NCBI RefSeq assembly: GCF_001659605.2
Contig: NC_035161.2
Coordinates: forward strand, 124,001 to 188,000
DNA from: Manihot esculenta
Lineage: Eukaryota > Streptophyta > Magnoliopsida > Malpighiales > Euphorbiaceae
Direction of reading: 5' to 3'
Length of the DNA: 64,000 nt
In this document: positions 1-9,453 of the stretch, piece after piece
Numbering within the stretch: position 1 is the stretch's first letter
How the letters are laid out: every line of letters begins with the position of its first letter
Position numbers and translations under genes: made by a program
The notes under the pieces: generated by a model
Databases searched by the model: none
What the model saw: the letters and a program-made list of their open reading frames with translations, nothing else
Told to the model about the DNA's origin: nothing

Positions 1-1
1 A

Positions 2-133
2 GACACGCAGATTAGAAAGCTAAGGAACAAGGAACTTCCGATGGTGAAAGTCCTTTGGAACCACCACAATCTAGAAGGGTGCACCTGGGAGACACGGGAG
101 TCTATGCTCCAGCAATATCCATATCTGTTTTAA
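2..133 (+). pseudogene. 3' end of Tekay-type chromovirus pol (chromodomain), left-truncated by window edge
   Basis: This is the last 43 codons of a Ty3/gypsy polyprotein ending in QQYPYLF and TAA at 131-133. The segment carries VKVLWNHH, a cysteine-for-acid step, and TWETRESM. That is the C-terminal half of the chromodomain that follows integrase in plant chromoviruses and is thought to guide integration to modified histones. It matches, nearly residue for residue, the end of the reverse-strand Tekay polyprotein at 27115-27300, so both belong to one family. The short untranslated stretch after the stop leads straight to a polypurine tract and LTR, as expected. The fragment shows no stop, but the rest of the element lies outside the window, so whether the element was intact cannot be judged. 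Called a fragment, not a gene. Confidence 0.85.
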
Positions 134-196
134 GGTTAGTCTTCCTCCTTTTTATGTGTTTATTTGTTTGAGGAACATTCGGGGACAAATGTTCTA

Positions 197-209
197 AAAG
201 GGGGGAGAA
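197..209 (+). promoter_or_regulatory. Polypurine tract of left-edge Tekay element
   Basis: The run AAAAGGGGGGAGAA lies directly before the LTR start TGTAATACCC. It is the second-strand primer position expected for an LTR retrotransposon. The reverse complement of the same tract is seen next to the left LTR of element G at 27037-27050. Confidence 0.85.
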
Positions 210-386
210 TGTAATACCCGGCTAGAGTCCGGCATCGAAATTCTACTTTCCTGTAGAATCCAGGATGTCGGAATCCTCTAGAAGGGTAAGATTTATGTTT
301 TTTTCAAGTGTTTTAGTAAGTTTTAATGTTTTAAAGTGTAAAGGAAATGAGTTTTTGGAAAGAAAAGCACCAAGGAAGAAATGCAA

Positions 387-455
387 TTCGGCCGCCGAAG
401 GTGAAAGTTCGACCGCCGAACATGCATGAGTTTGGATTCACGTTAGGCCGCCGAA
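387..455 (+). promoter_or_regulatory. Triplet of GCC-box-like motifs upstream of the LTR TATA box
   Basis: Three copies of TTCGGCCGCCGAA or close variants lie at 387-399, 408-420 (one change) and 443-455 (one change), 20-90 bases upstream of the TATA box. The core GCCGCC is the known binding core of plant AP2/ERF factors. Each perfect copy can also fold as a 5-bp stem with a CCG loop. The same arrangement recurs in the other Tekay LTRs of the window. A promoter role is inference. Confidence 0.5.
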
Positions 456-473
456 GGTGGTCTAGCCAGCCAC

Positions 474-483
474 CTATAAAAAG
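474..483 (+). promoter_or_regulatory. TATA box of Tekay LTR
   Basis: CTATAAAAAG in the context CCAGCCAC..GCCCTAGG marks the likely U3 promoter. The same block is found on the reverse strand in both G LTRs (26764-26773 and 40961-40970). Transcription would start about 30 bases downstream. Confidence 0.65.
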
Positions 484-1017
484 CCCTAGGTCGGTGAAAT
501 GGATAAGCTTCTTCCATTTCCATTGACAGAGGTGAGACCGTGATCTTCCTTGGGTGATCTTCATGTTTTCTCCAAATCTTTCAAAGTTTTGATGAGTTTT
601 TATGATTGTTTGAAGGTTTTGAGCAAAAAACCCAAGTTTAGAAGTTTGGAGACTTTGAGGGAGAGTTTCTCTATATCTCCACGTTGGGATCGTTTATCTT
701 CTTGTTTGTAAGAGGTAAGTGAAGATCCTGAACTTCTTTTCATGATTTATGAAGGTTTTATGGAGTTTTTGCGTAGAGATGCATGTTTAGGGTAAGTTGA
801 GGTTTTGGTTGATTTGTGGTCAAAGCATGTATATGTGTTTGGTTGTGATAAATGTTGGTGTTTTACGTTAGTTTTGGACCCCTTTGTGCCTATACTTGTG
901 TATATGCAACTTGTGGAATTGTGGTTTGCATGTTTGAGTGAAGATTGGGTACGTTTGCATGAAGCAGAACAAGTTTCTGCCTCATTGGAAAATCCAGTTT
1001 CGGCCGGCGAAAGAGGG

Positions 1018-1245
1018 TTCGGCCGCCGAACATGCTAAGGAGGTGGTTTCGGCTGCCTAAGCTTGCCCAAGCTTGCCCCCGAAAGTTTGGACGTTCGGCT
1101 CTGGAGGGGTTTTGGCCGCCGAAAGTGCCGCCGAACATGCATGAGTTTTGTCTCTGGAGAGGACTTTCGGCAGCCGAAGGTGCCGCCGAAAGTGCTTGAG
1201 TTTCGTCTCTGGAAGGGACTTTCGACTGCTGAACCTGCCGCCGAA
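1018..1245 (+). repeat. Dense cluster of GCCGCC-containing motifs in the transcribed part of the LTR
   Basis: At least six copies or variants of TTCGGCCGCCGAA and TGCCGCCGAA lie within 230 bases, interleaved with GTTTCGTCTCTGGA-like spacers. They sit about 550-750 bases downstream of the TATA box, so in R/U5. Matching clusters occur in G (25975-26260, 40185-40460), H (31860-32140, 36290-36575) and I (52345-52600). Confidence 0.7.
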
Positions 1246-1623
1246 AGTGCCCTGTCCAGCGTTCTTTTGCATGTTTTTCTTGATTCTTTGAGGATGTGTT
1301 AGGGGGGTTTTGGGGAGTTTTATAGAGTTGTTCTTGAGCTAGTTTGGTCATTCATTTGAGTCCACCTGTGTAGGAACGGACCAGAGGAACCAAAGAGAGC
1401 AGTAGTGAGCACTGCTTCAGAGTATTCAGAGTCAGTTCAGAGTCAGCCAGAGGTGAGTGGAACTAAACTAAATCTTTTTAATATGAGTAAGCAAAAGTTT
1501 TTAGCATGTTTCATGCACCATGAGTATGCAATAGATTGATTGCATTAGAATTCACGAAGCTGTTGCATTGCATTTTATGTTATTGATGTGGATGGAATGT
1601 GAGTGATCCATTAGTCTCTGAGA

Positions 1624-1805
1624 AAGACCAGGTGCCCATTCTATGCCTTGGCACGAGTTATGAGGAAGTCTAGGTGCCCATTCTACGCCCTGGCACGGGT
1701 TATCAGGTAAGACAGGAAGACCAGGTGCCTATTCTACGCCCTGGCACGAGTTATCAGGTAAAACAGGAAGACCAGGTGCCCATTCTATGCCCTGGCACGA
1801 GTATA
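1624..1805 (+). repeat. Minisatellite in Tekay LTR, four copies of 42-51 bp
   Basis: Units start near 1624, 1666, 1717 and 1768. Each contains AGGTGCCCATTCTA, then GCCCTGGCACGAG and a variable TTATCAGGTAA spacer. Diverged relatives of the unit are seen in the G LTRs (around 25445-25590 and 39604-39790, reverse strand) and in solo LTR I (two copies, about 53008-53090). Copy number differs between LTRs of one family. Confidence 0.85.
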
Positions 1806-2407
1806 GGATGTCGGGACTATTGGTGACACATTCATCCTTGCTGTGAATTGTCTGTGATATGATGCATTTCATTTGAGCATGTTTAATTAACATGTTTTAC
1901 TGTTCTACTCACTGGGCTAGTATAGCTCACCCCTCTCCCTTAACCCCAGTCTTGCAGGAGCAGAGTACAGGGAGAGTCAGAAGAGTACAGAAAGAGTAAA
2001 GAGTTTTGTAATAGCATAGTGTGGACATGTAATTTGTAAAAAGATGTTATAGTTTTGTCTAGTATTGTGCTTGACCCATTTGTATTGTAAATCCCTTTTT
2101 GTATACATGGTTGGTTTATGTAAATGTGTTTGCTTGATGAGTATGAGAACCAGGCTTAACATAGTATGAGTTTTAACCCGTCTAGAGCAATGATGACTCT
2201 AGTAAGGGGTTCTGTAGTACAGAGATAGTACATGCACAGGTTGAGCCTTGGTATAGAGCAAAGTTGTATGCTTTTACAGAAAATGTATGATCATGTATGG
2301 GATTTTACAGGTACACAGACAGTATAGCAGGCTTGCTACAGGTCCCGGCGACCTTAAGTCGACCTGGATCCTAGTGCCGGTAGCGGTCCGGTTTTCGGGT
2401 CATTACA

Positions 2408-2748
2408 ATAAACCTGCCTCATAAAACATCCAAAAGAAATTATATCTTAAAAGCTTTTTATCCCACGTAGAAAAAATACAAACATTTCCTTTGGTTTATA
2501 AATGGTTTTTTGCTATTGGACTTGTAAAGAGCTAGTAAGAGGAGTAAGGCTCATACGCATGGGTTTGGACCAAAAAACTAATTTTTGTTCAAATCCATCG
2601 ATTCACCCTCCCTAAACATGTGAATAAATAGAGCTACGAAAATTTTATTTTTCGTTTATTTAATTTTTAAAAAACTTTATCTTCAAATGACTATTTTTAC
2701 TCGATCAAAATCGTTTATAGTTGTTGTGAGATTGTCCAGCAAACTTTT
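2408..2748. other. Unassigned AT-rich stretch
   Basis: About 340 bases between the end of the Tekay LTR and the proposed start of the Tat LTR. I see no open frame of note, no terminal-repeat signature and no similarity to the other families in the window. It may be flanking DNA that received both elements, or an unrecognised part of the Tat LTR. Confidence 0.5.
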
Positions 2749-3207
2749 TGATGACTACCAGGTTTCTGGTATCTGGGCTGAGGCGCGAGCCCAAGAAAAG
2801 AGAAATAGGTCCAAAACCCAGTAGAACCCACCAACCAGGCCAACCCATCAGCGCGCCACCTAGCCCGTGATTGAAAGAGGCCGGATTGACTCAAGACATG
2901 GACCCCTCAAAAGAGGCCCTAGCACCAGTGATGTGACGGAAAGCACGAGAACATACCCGACTACGCCCCGGCCATACCAGCATGCGCACCGGAGGGAAAT
3001 TAAATCGCTGCCTGACAAGCATGAGTTAGCAGGTACATCCGTACGTACAGGACTGCGTGATAGGGACAGGTGGCACTGTAGTAGGATGGCGGTTATACGT
3101 CACTAGAGGACAAAGTAACAAAGGAATAAAGGGAGAACACGTGATCCCTCAGACTAAACTCGCACACACTCTTGTAAATCCTATTTTCTCTAGATCTCAG
3201 AACATCA
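2749..3207 (+). mobile_element. Probable 5' LTR of Tat-type element B
   Basis: The right border is firm: the sequence ends in AACATCA two bases before a primer-binding-like site at 3210. The left border is my choice because TGATG at 2749 is the exact reverse complement of the CATCA end, giving a 459-bp LTR. No second LTR of this family is in the window, so the left border could not be confirmed by comparison. Confidence 0.5.
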
Positions 3208-3209
3208 AT

Positions 3210-3227
3210 TGGCGCCATCTGTGGGGA
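3210..3227 (+). promoter_or_regulatory. Primer-binding-like site of element B
   Basis: TGGCGCCATCTGTGGGGA starts two bases after the LTR. Sites beginning TGGCGCC and continuing TCTGTGGG are typical of Tat-lineage Ty3/gypsy elements, where minus-strand DNA synthesis starts. I do not assign the primer tRNA. Confidence 0.65.
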
Positions 3228-3285
3228 TGAAGGAAATCTTTTCGTCACCGGAGTTTCCATTTCCATCACACCCACTGAGATCTAC

Positions 3286-3553
3286 ATGGCTAACCACAAC
3301 GAAAATCACACTAGCAACACCCCAAACGACTTGAGCTCCGCTTAGGAAGCTCAGCAGTTTTCATTTTTTAGTCCCACAACGCCATCAAACTAACCACCTG
3401 TATTGTTCAATCCCTTGCTGAGCTCGGCAGGGAACATACCCAGAACAACTCTATCTAATCAAGAGCTCCAAACCATGGCTCTTCAGCTACAAAATACTGT
3501 CCACTGGCTGGGGCAGATGCTGTAACAGAGGGGCCTTAAATACCCCGTTGAAC
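3286..3553 (+). pseudogene. Start of gag, element B
   Basis: The leader after the primer site leads to an ATG at 3286 (MANHNENHTS). The frame is stopped by TAG after about 17 codons and again several times before it is cut by element A. The pieces between stops are rich in S, P, N and Q, like the N-terminal part of Tat gag, but no domain is recognisable here. The same protein resumes after A at about 9454. Confidence 0.55.
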
Positions 3554-3558
3554 GTACC

Positions 3559-5301
3559 TGATAGAGCATAATTTAATCCATTTTATTATGATGTTATTAA
3601 TGTTAATTTACACTATTTCTGCTTAATTTAGTGGTTTTAATCTTATTCTGCAGAAAATGGTGTAAAGAAACAATTTGGAGAAAATGCCCCTAAAACTGCC
3701 TTAATTGGAGCAAAGGAGAGCAAGCATGCCAAGTGCAACTGAAAGGAGCCAAATAAGGAAAGTAATTTGAAATTCAAATTTCAAATCCTTAAGAGAATTC
3801 AAAATTCAAATTCAAGATTCAGCTCATTAAGGAAAGTGCTAAATAAGGAAAGTGCAGTCAAAAGAGCAGTTTCAAATTCAAGATCTTCAAGAATCCTTTT
3901 CCTTATTTAAGAAGCCAAATCTTCAAGATGCACATTCAGATTTTGATATTCAAATTCAGCTTACCAAAGAAGTCAAAGAAGTCACACATGCCACACGTGC
4001 CACACATGCCATGCACATTCAAAATTCAAATTGCAAAGAAAGGCTCCACCTCATTAATTGCAAGGATATGGGCGGCAAGAATAATGTGAAGGGCAACTGG
4101 GGCAGCATCTTGAAGACACTTGGGCAGCAAGTAAAGGCTAGGGCAGCAAGCAACTTAAAGACACGCCACTCCTTGCACATGAAGACCAAGCCACACGCCT
4201 CCCACCTCATCACTTCATATGGACGGCAAGACATGGGCAGCACATGGGCAGCACTTGGGCAGCCACTTGAAGACCTAGGGCGGCACCTCTATTCTATTTA
4301 AACATCTCTTCAATTGCCGCACATCCGCTCTCCACATTCAAGACAACATTCGGCCACACCAAAGGCGCAAGACCATTCTTCTTCGGTTCCTTCTCTCTTC
4401 TTTCCTTTTATTTTTGATTTTTGTTTCAGCCATGAGAAGCTGAAACCTTTTATTCTAGTTGAAGATTAGGTGATACTTTAGTTGTTTTATGGATTGGGAG
4501 ACTTGATCAAACATTGTTTATCTTTTGGTTGTTCAATATTTATGCAATTTCATGCTTGATTTCAATATTGCTTTGTTGTTTAGATCTACGTTGATTCTTG
4601 ATTGCAAAGTAATAATATGTTAGTTTGGATGATTTAAGTCCGTAATTACTTGGATTATTCAAACATAAGAACACTTGGTGTAAAAACTAAGGAAGTTGTA
4701 TGATCTAGTGTTGTCACCATACGTTTGGGTAACTAGGATTAGATCTCTCTATTTCTTAATGCAATTGACAGTTGTTTGTTGCCTGAGGTCCAAGGACGTT
4801 CCTTGGCAACTTGTTGATTAGTGATTAATTAGAGGACGTTCCCTAATTGGTTTAATCATAAGGATAGATAATGGTGGTGAGAAGCGCCTTCCATATCCAT
4901 AACTAATTTGTTGAATCAATCAAAAGAAACTAAGTGTCAATGATCAATCCCAACAACTGAAGCGAATCTAATTCTTCAACTAGAGCTTTCTCATTATTGA
5001 TTTCCCTTTATTGTTATTATTCGCTTTACTTTTATTGCTTTCAGTTTTAGATCAATTAAATCAATCTCAAACCCCCCCCCCTTTTACTTTTATTGTTAGT
5101 TGTTTTGCTTTCAGTTTATCTCGTTTCAGTTTACTTCTCTTTCAGTTTATTTTTGTTTCAGTTTATTCTCTTGGTCTTGACAAGGAAAATAGGTAAGTTT
5201 TCAATTCCCTGTGGATTCGATCCTTTCACCACTATATACAGTTATAAGATTGTTGATAACTAGAAAGGTTATTTTTGACTGTCCTCAACAACTGCGAGTC
5301 A
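3559..5301 (+). repeat. 5' LTR of element A
   Basis: Runs from TGATAGAGCATAA to GCGAGTCA. It contains AAGGAAAGT-type repeats and GGGCAGC repeats in U3, a TATA-like CTATTTAAAC at 4294-4303, a hairpin at 4424-4445 (one mismatch in the stem), blocks such as GTCCGTAATT and GAGGACGTTCC shared by all Athila LTRs here, and a C-tract near 5071. The 149-codon open frame at 3852-4301 lies in the U3 repeats and is probably not a gene. Confidence 0.92.
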
Positions 5302-5306
5302 AAGAT

Positions 5307-5323
5307 TAGCGCCGTTGCTGGAG
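5307..5323 (+). promoter_or_regulatory. Degenerate tRNA-Asp primer-binding site, element A
   Basis: TAGCGCCGTTGCTGGAG differs at three positions from TGGCGCCGTTGCCGGGG, the exact complement of the 3' end of plant tRNA-Asp (CCCCGGCAACGGCGCCA), which is intact in elements C and E. Confidence 0.8.
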
Positions 5324-5383
5324 AATTGATTTAACTTATTTGTTTTTCTTTCATGAACAGATCTGAACTCAAGAAACTGATTC

Positions 5384-6679
5384 ATGGCTGAGGTAAGTAC
5401 ATCTATTCTCTCTGCTCAACTTTCTAAACTAACCTCTATTGTGAAAAGTTATGTCATAGGACGAACTCAACAAACTCAACAGTTTCAGCGAATCAGACCA
5501 TGTGGGATTTGCGCATATGTAGGACATCCAACTGATTAATGTCCTATACTTTATGAGGATGACCAACTAGTGCATGCATTTGGAGGATTCAATAGTCAGC
5601 CTAGACATACATTTGGAGGATTCTATGGACAGCCAAGACATGATCCATACTATAACACATACAATCCAGATTGGGGAACCTATCCAGACTTCAGTTATGC
5701 AGAGGCTAACAACTACCAAAATTATCAAGGATATCAAGCCCCACCAGCACCTCCAAGTTCCAATACTAGTATTGATGAGGTAGTGAAGACTTTGCAAAAT
5801 CTTCAACAGCAAATGGAGCACATGGCCACCTTAGTGAGCAAGCTCGAATCTCAGTGGGAGTTGCCATTGCAAATAGAGGTGGATCCCAGACAAATTGTAA
5901 GTACAACCATGTTAAGAAGTGAGGAAGAACTTCAAGATGTAGAGGCTAATGATGGAATTTCACAAGTACATGAACAAGCTGCTGAAGAAGCACAACCAGA
6001 AAACTGTTTGTCCAAACAAACTGATCAAACAGAACCTGTTGATAGTTTAGATATCATTGATTATATGAGCCAAGAAATTTTTTATATGAATCAAGATGAT
6101 ATGCTAAACAATGATTTTTGCAGGGAGGCTAGCCAAAAAGATGAAGAAAGCCAAAAAGACCCAAAACTGAAAGCAAAAGCCCACTGCATTCCGCAGATGG
6201 ACCAAACGTAGATTGACCATGCACAAAAAGAGAAGGAATCGCAGAACTAGACGCCTCTTCAGCTTCCATCGCAGGCGTCCTTTCAACTTCCATCGCAGTC
6301 TCTTCAGCTCACCACACATCCAACGCAGACAGGTCTTATACACAAGGAATAGATGGAATTCCAAGCGCCCAAACCAAAAGAGCATGCAGATCAATTCCCG
6401 CCCAAACTTCCGAATAAGGTAGAGTTTGTTTTGCCTGAATTCAGTACCAAATTGCAGTCACCTATGGAGAAATATGAATTGAAGTTCAAAGTGTTGTCCA
6501 ATCATCTAAAAAATGAAAACATAAGGGCTAGAGGCACACCTCATCTGAAAGAGGAGAAGCTAATCATGTTACTTCATGAGTACATGAAAGAAATAAGATG
6601 GGTTATGACCAAATCAAAAGGAGTGCTACACTTTTCACTCAATTCAGTTGGGACCCTTTTCCCTTCCCCAATTACTTGA
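5384..6679 (+). pseudogene. Athila linker-derived reading frame of element A (432 codons, four stops)
   Basis: The frame starts at an ATG reading MAEVSTS and keeps one frame to the stop at 6677-6679. It is broken only by in-frame stops at 5537 (TAA), 6209, 6248 and 6350 (all TAG). It includes a zinc knuckle of the form C-x2-C-x4-H-x4-C, with the first stop where D has the Q just before the last C. A duplicated glycine-rich repeat (FGGF..QPRH) follows, then a region matching what follows protease in element D (IIDYMS..NNDFC), and a tail ending in GTLFPSPIT. Capsid, protease, RT and integrase are missing. Homologous frames are at 12993-14228 and 43422-44585; lengths differ by multiples of three. 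The protein is probably no longer made in full. Confidence 0.75.
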
Positions 6680-7702
6680 GCCTTGATCAAGTGGATCGCA
6701 CCATGCACACCACACCTAGGGGAGTACTCAGTTTTCTTTTGCATTTTAATTTTTTCAATACATTGAGGACAATGCATGATTTAGGTATGGGGGTGCATAT
6801 TTCTGAATCTTTATTTTTGTTTATTTTTGTTTTGATTTTCAGTTTGAATTTTTATTTTCATTTTCAGTGTGATTTTTTTCAATTTTTCATTTTTGCTTTC
6901 AATAACACACACAACCACAGTCTTCTTCCTTTTTGTGTTTCGATATGCTTTGCTCAAACTCATAAACTATGTTGGATGAGCTTTCTTTCTTTGACCCCAT
7001 TTATGTGATGACTCTTTAAACTTATGTTGAATCAATTGCAGTGAGTTGTATTCATTTTGGGAATTGCCTTTTGAATAGAATCTTTGAGCTTGCCATGGTG
7101 AAAAATATATTGATGACACTCATTAGAGAGAATGAATTGAAAATTGTGTGAATGAACTTAACATGACTTGTTTTAGCAATTAATGTTGATTTGCCCAATG
7201 CATTGATTAAAGAAATTTGGCAATGGCCTAGACTTTATGAGCATAAATTGAAAATTGTTCCAATGATTGAAAGACTATGAACAGAGCTAGTAGCCACTTG
7301 GACAGGTGACCAAATGAGTAACTGGGGGTAGGTATCAAAAATATATACCTTCACGTCAAAAGGTTGGTGACTTTTTCAAGCAAGATTAAAGTGCAAAAGG
7401 CTGAATAAAGTACTTCAAGGTAAGGGCAAATCACTCTGAAAGCTAGAAAGAGTTTTAATTGAACAAATGATATGTGCATGTGTGATCTCTCTCTTGAGGA
7501 AAATAAATCCTAGCCATGGTAAGTAAAGGGAGACAAGGAAGGAAGGTGAGTAACCTTGATGCATATATTCTTCATTGCAATGATTAAAATAGGTATCTAG
7601 AGTAAGAGCTTAAGTGGAAATAAAGGATCAAGTAGCAAAGAGAGCTTGTTTGACTATGTTTATTTGCTTGAGGACAAGCAAAAGGCTAGGTGTGGGGGTA
7701 TT
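6680..7702 (+). other. Conserved 3' non-coding region and polypurine tract, element A
   Basis: About 1 kb without a plausible gene. It starts after the stop with GCCTTGATCAAG and a short block GATCGCACCATGCACACC, then a polypurine-tract-like module at 6763-6794 (TTGAGGACAA..GGGGGT). A second module at 7668-7702 ends in GTGTGGGGGTATT just before the LTR and is the true polypurine tract. The DNA between matches elements C, D and E closely. No env-like frame is seen. Confidence 0.8.
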
Positions 7703-9448
7703 TGATAGAGCATAATTTAGTCCATTTTATTATGATGCTATTAATATTAATTTACACTATTTCTACTTAATTTTTTGGTTTTAATCTTATTCTGCAGAAA
7801 ATGGTGTAAAGAGACAATTTGGAGAAAATGCCCTTAAAACTGCCTTAATTGGAGCAAAGGAGAGCAAGCATGCCAAGTGTAACTGAAAGGAGCCAAATAA
7901 GGAAAGTAATTTGAAATTCAAATTTCAAATCCTTAAGAGAATTCAAAATTCAAATTCAAGATTCAGCTCATTAAGGAAAGTGGCAAATAAGGAAAGTGCT
8001 AAATAAGGAAAGTGCAGTCAAAAGAGCAGTTTGAAATTCAAGATCTTCAAGAATCCTTTTCCTTATTCAAGAAGCCAAATCTTCAAGATGCACATTCAGA
8101 TTTTGAAATTCAAATTCAACTTGCCAAAGAAGTCAAAGAAGTCACACATGCCACACGTGCCACACATGCCATGCACATTCAAAATTCAAATTGCAAAGAA
8201 AGGCTCCACCTCATTAATTGCAAGGATATGGGCGGCAATAATAATGTGAAAGGCAACTGGGGCAGCATCTTGAAGACACTTGGGCAGCAAGTAAAGGCTA
8301 GGGCAGCAAGCAACTTGAAGACACGCCACTCCTTGCACATGAAGACCAAGCCACACGCCTCCCACCTCATAACTTCACATGGGCGGCAAGACATGGGCAG
8401 CACTTGGGCAGCCACTTTAAGACCTAGGGCGGCACCTCTATTCTATTTAAATATCTCTTCAATTGCCGCACATCCGCTCTCCACATTCAAGACAACATTC
8501 GGCCACACCAAAGGTGCAAGACCACTCTTCTTCGGTTCCTTCTCTCTTCTTTTCTTTCCTTTTATTTTTGATTTTTGTTTCAGCCATGAGAGGCTGAAAC
8601 ATTTTATTCTAGTTGAAGATTAGGTGATACTTTAGTTGTTTTATGGATTAGGAGACTTGATAAAAAATTGTTTATCTTTTGGTTGTTCAATATTTATGCA
8701 ATTTCATGCTTGATTTCAATATTGCATTGTTATTTAGATCTACGTTGATTCTTGATTGCAAAGTAATAATATGTTAGTTTGGATGATTTAAGTCCGTAAT
8801 TGCTTGGATTGTTCAAACATAAGAATACTTGGTGTAAAAACTAAGGAAGTTGCATAATCTAGTGTTGTCACCATACGTTTGGGTAACTAGGATTAGATCT
8901 CTCTATTTCTTAATGCAACTGATAGTTGTTTGTTGCCTGAGGCCCAAGGACGTTCCATGGCAACTTGTTGATTAGTGATTAATTAGAGGACGTTCTCTAA
9001 TTGGTTTAATCATAAGGAGAGATAATGGTGGTGAGAAGCGTCTTCCATCTCCATAACTAATATGTTGAATCAATCAAAAGAAACTAAGTGTCAATGATCA
9101 ATCCCAACAACTGAAGCGGATCTAATTCTTCAACTAGAGCTTTCTCATTATTGATTTCCCTTTATTTTTATTATTCGCTTTACTTTTATTGCTTTCAGTT
9201 TTAGATCAATTAAATCAATCTCAAACCCCCCCCTTTACTTTTATTGTCAATTGTTTCGCTTTCAGTTTATCTCGTTTCAGTTTACTTCTCTTTCAGTTTA
9301 TTTTTGTTTCAGTTCTCTTGGTCTTGACAAGGAAAATAGGTAAGTTTTCAATTCCCTATGGATTCGATCCTTTCACCACTATCCACAGTTGTAAGATTGT
9401 TGATAACTAGAAAGGTTATTTTTGACTGGCCTCGACAACCGCGAGTCA
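7703..9448 (+). repeat. 3' LTR of element A
   Basis: Runs from TGATAGAGCATAATTTAG to GCGAGTCA and is followed by GTACC. Compared with the left copy it has one extra AAATAAGGAAAGT unit, a perfect R/U5 hairpin at 8578-8599, and a shorter C-tract. The 203-codon open frame at 8012-8623 spans U3 and the hairpin and is judged accidental. Confidence 0.92.
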
Positions 9449-9453
9449 GTACC

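Larger units (their letters stand above)
210..2407 (+). mobile_element. 3' LTR of left-edge Tekay element (A0)
   Basis: The LTR runs from TGTAATACCCGG to GGGTCATTACA, about 2.2 kb, and follows a pol tail and polypurine tract. The same LTR family, with TGTAATACCCGGCTAG at the start and GTTACA at the end, is present at 24822-27036 and 38988-41234 (reverse strand), 31028-33332, 35458-37765, and as a solo LTR at 52063-53807. It contains a TATA box near 474, clusters of a GC-rich motif on both sides of it, and a minisatellite at 1624-1805. The flanking bases 2408-2412 (ATAAA) should be one copy of the target-site duplication; the other copy is outside the window. Short open frames inside are by-products of the GC-rich motif and are not genes. 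Confidence 0.9.
3559..9448 (+). mobile_element. Non-autonomous Athila-derived element A, complete with TSD GTACC
   Basis: Two LTRs of 1743 and 1746 bp flank a 2.4-kb interior. GTACC is duplicated at 3554-3558 and 9449-9453. The interior has a degenerate tRNA-Asp primer site, one decayed reading frame of linker-type sequence, about 1 kb of conserved non-coding DNA and a polypurine tract. Protease, RT, RNase H and integrase are all absent. It interrupts the gag of element B. The LTRs differ at many positions, including an extra AAATAAGGAAAGT unit in the right copy, so this is the oldest of the three related insertions A, C and E. Confidence 0.93.

Noticed and set aside
1624..1805. Regularly spaced repeat that might suggest a CRISPR array
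   Set aside because: Units are direct minisatellite copies with near-identical spacers inside a plant LTR.
2408..2748. Possible host gene or exon in the unassigned stretch
   Set aside because: No open frame, splice pattern or codon bias; 340 AT-rich bases are not enough to support a gene.
2867..3106. 79-codon frame in the presumed B LTR
   Set aside because: It lies between LTR-like termini upstream of the primer site and has no similarity to gag or a known protein.
6209..6352. Stop codons in the A frame as programmed readthrough sites
   Set aside because: Stops are at different places in A and E and absent in C, which fits decay rather than a conserved recoding signal.
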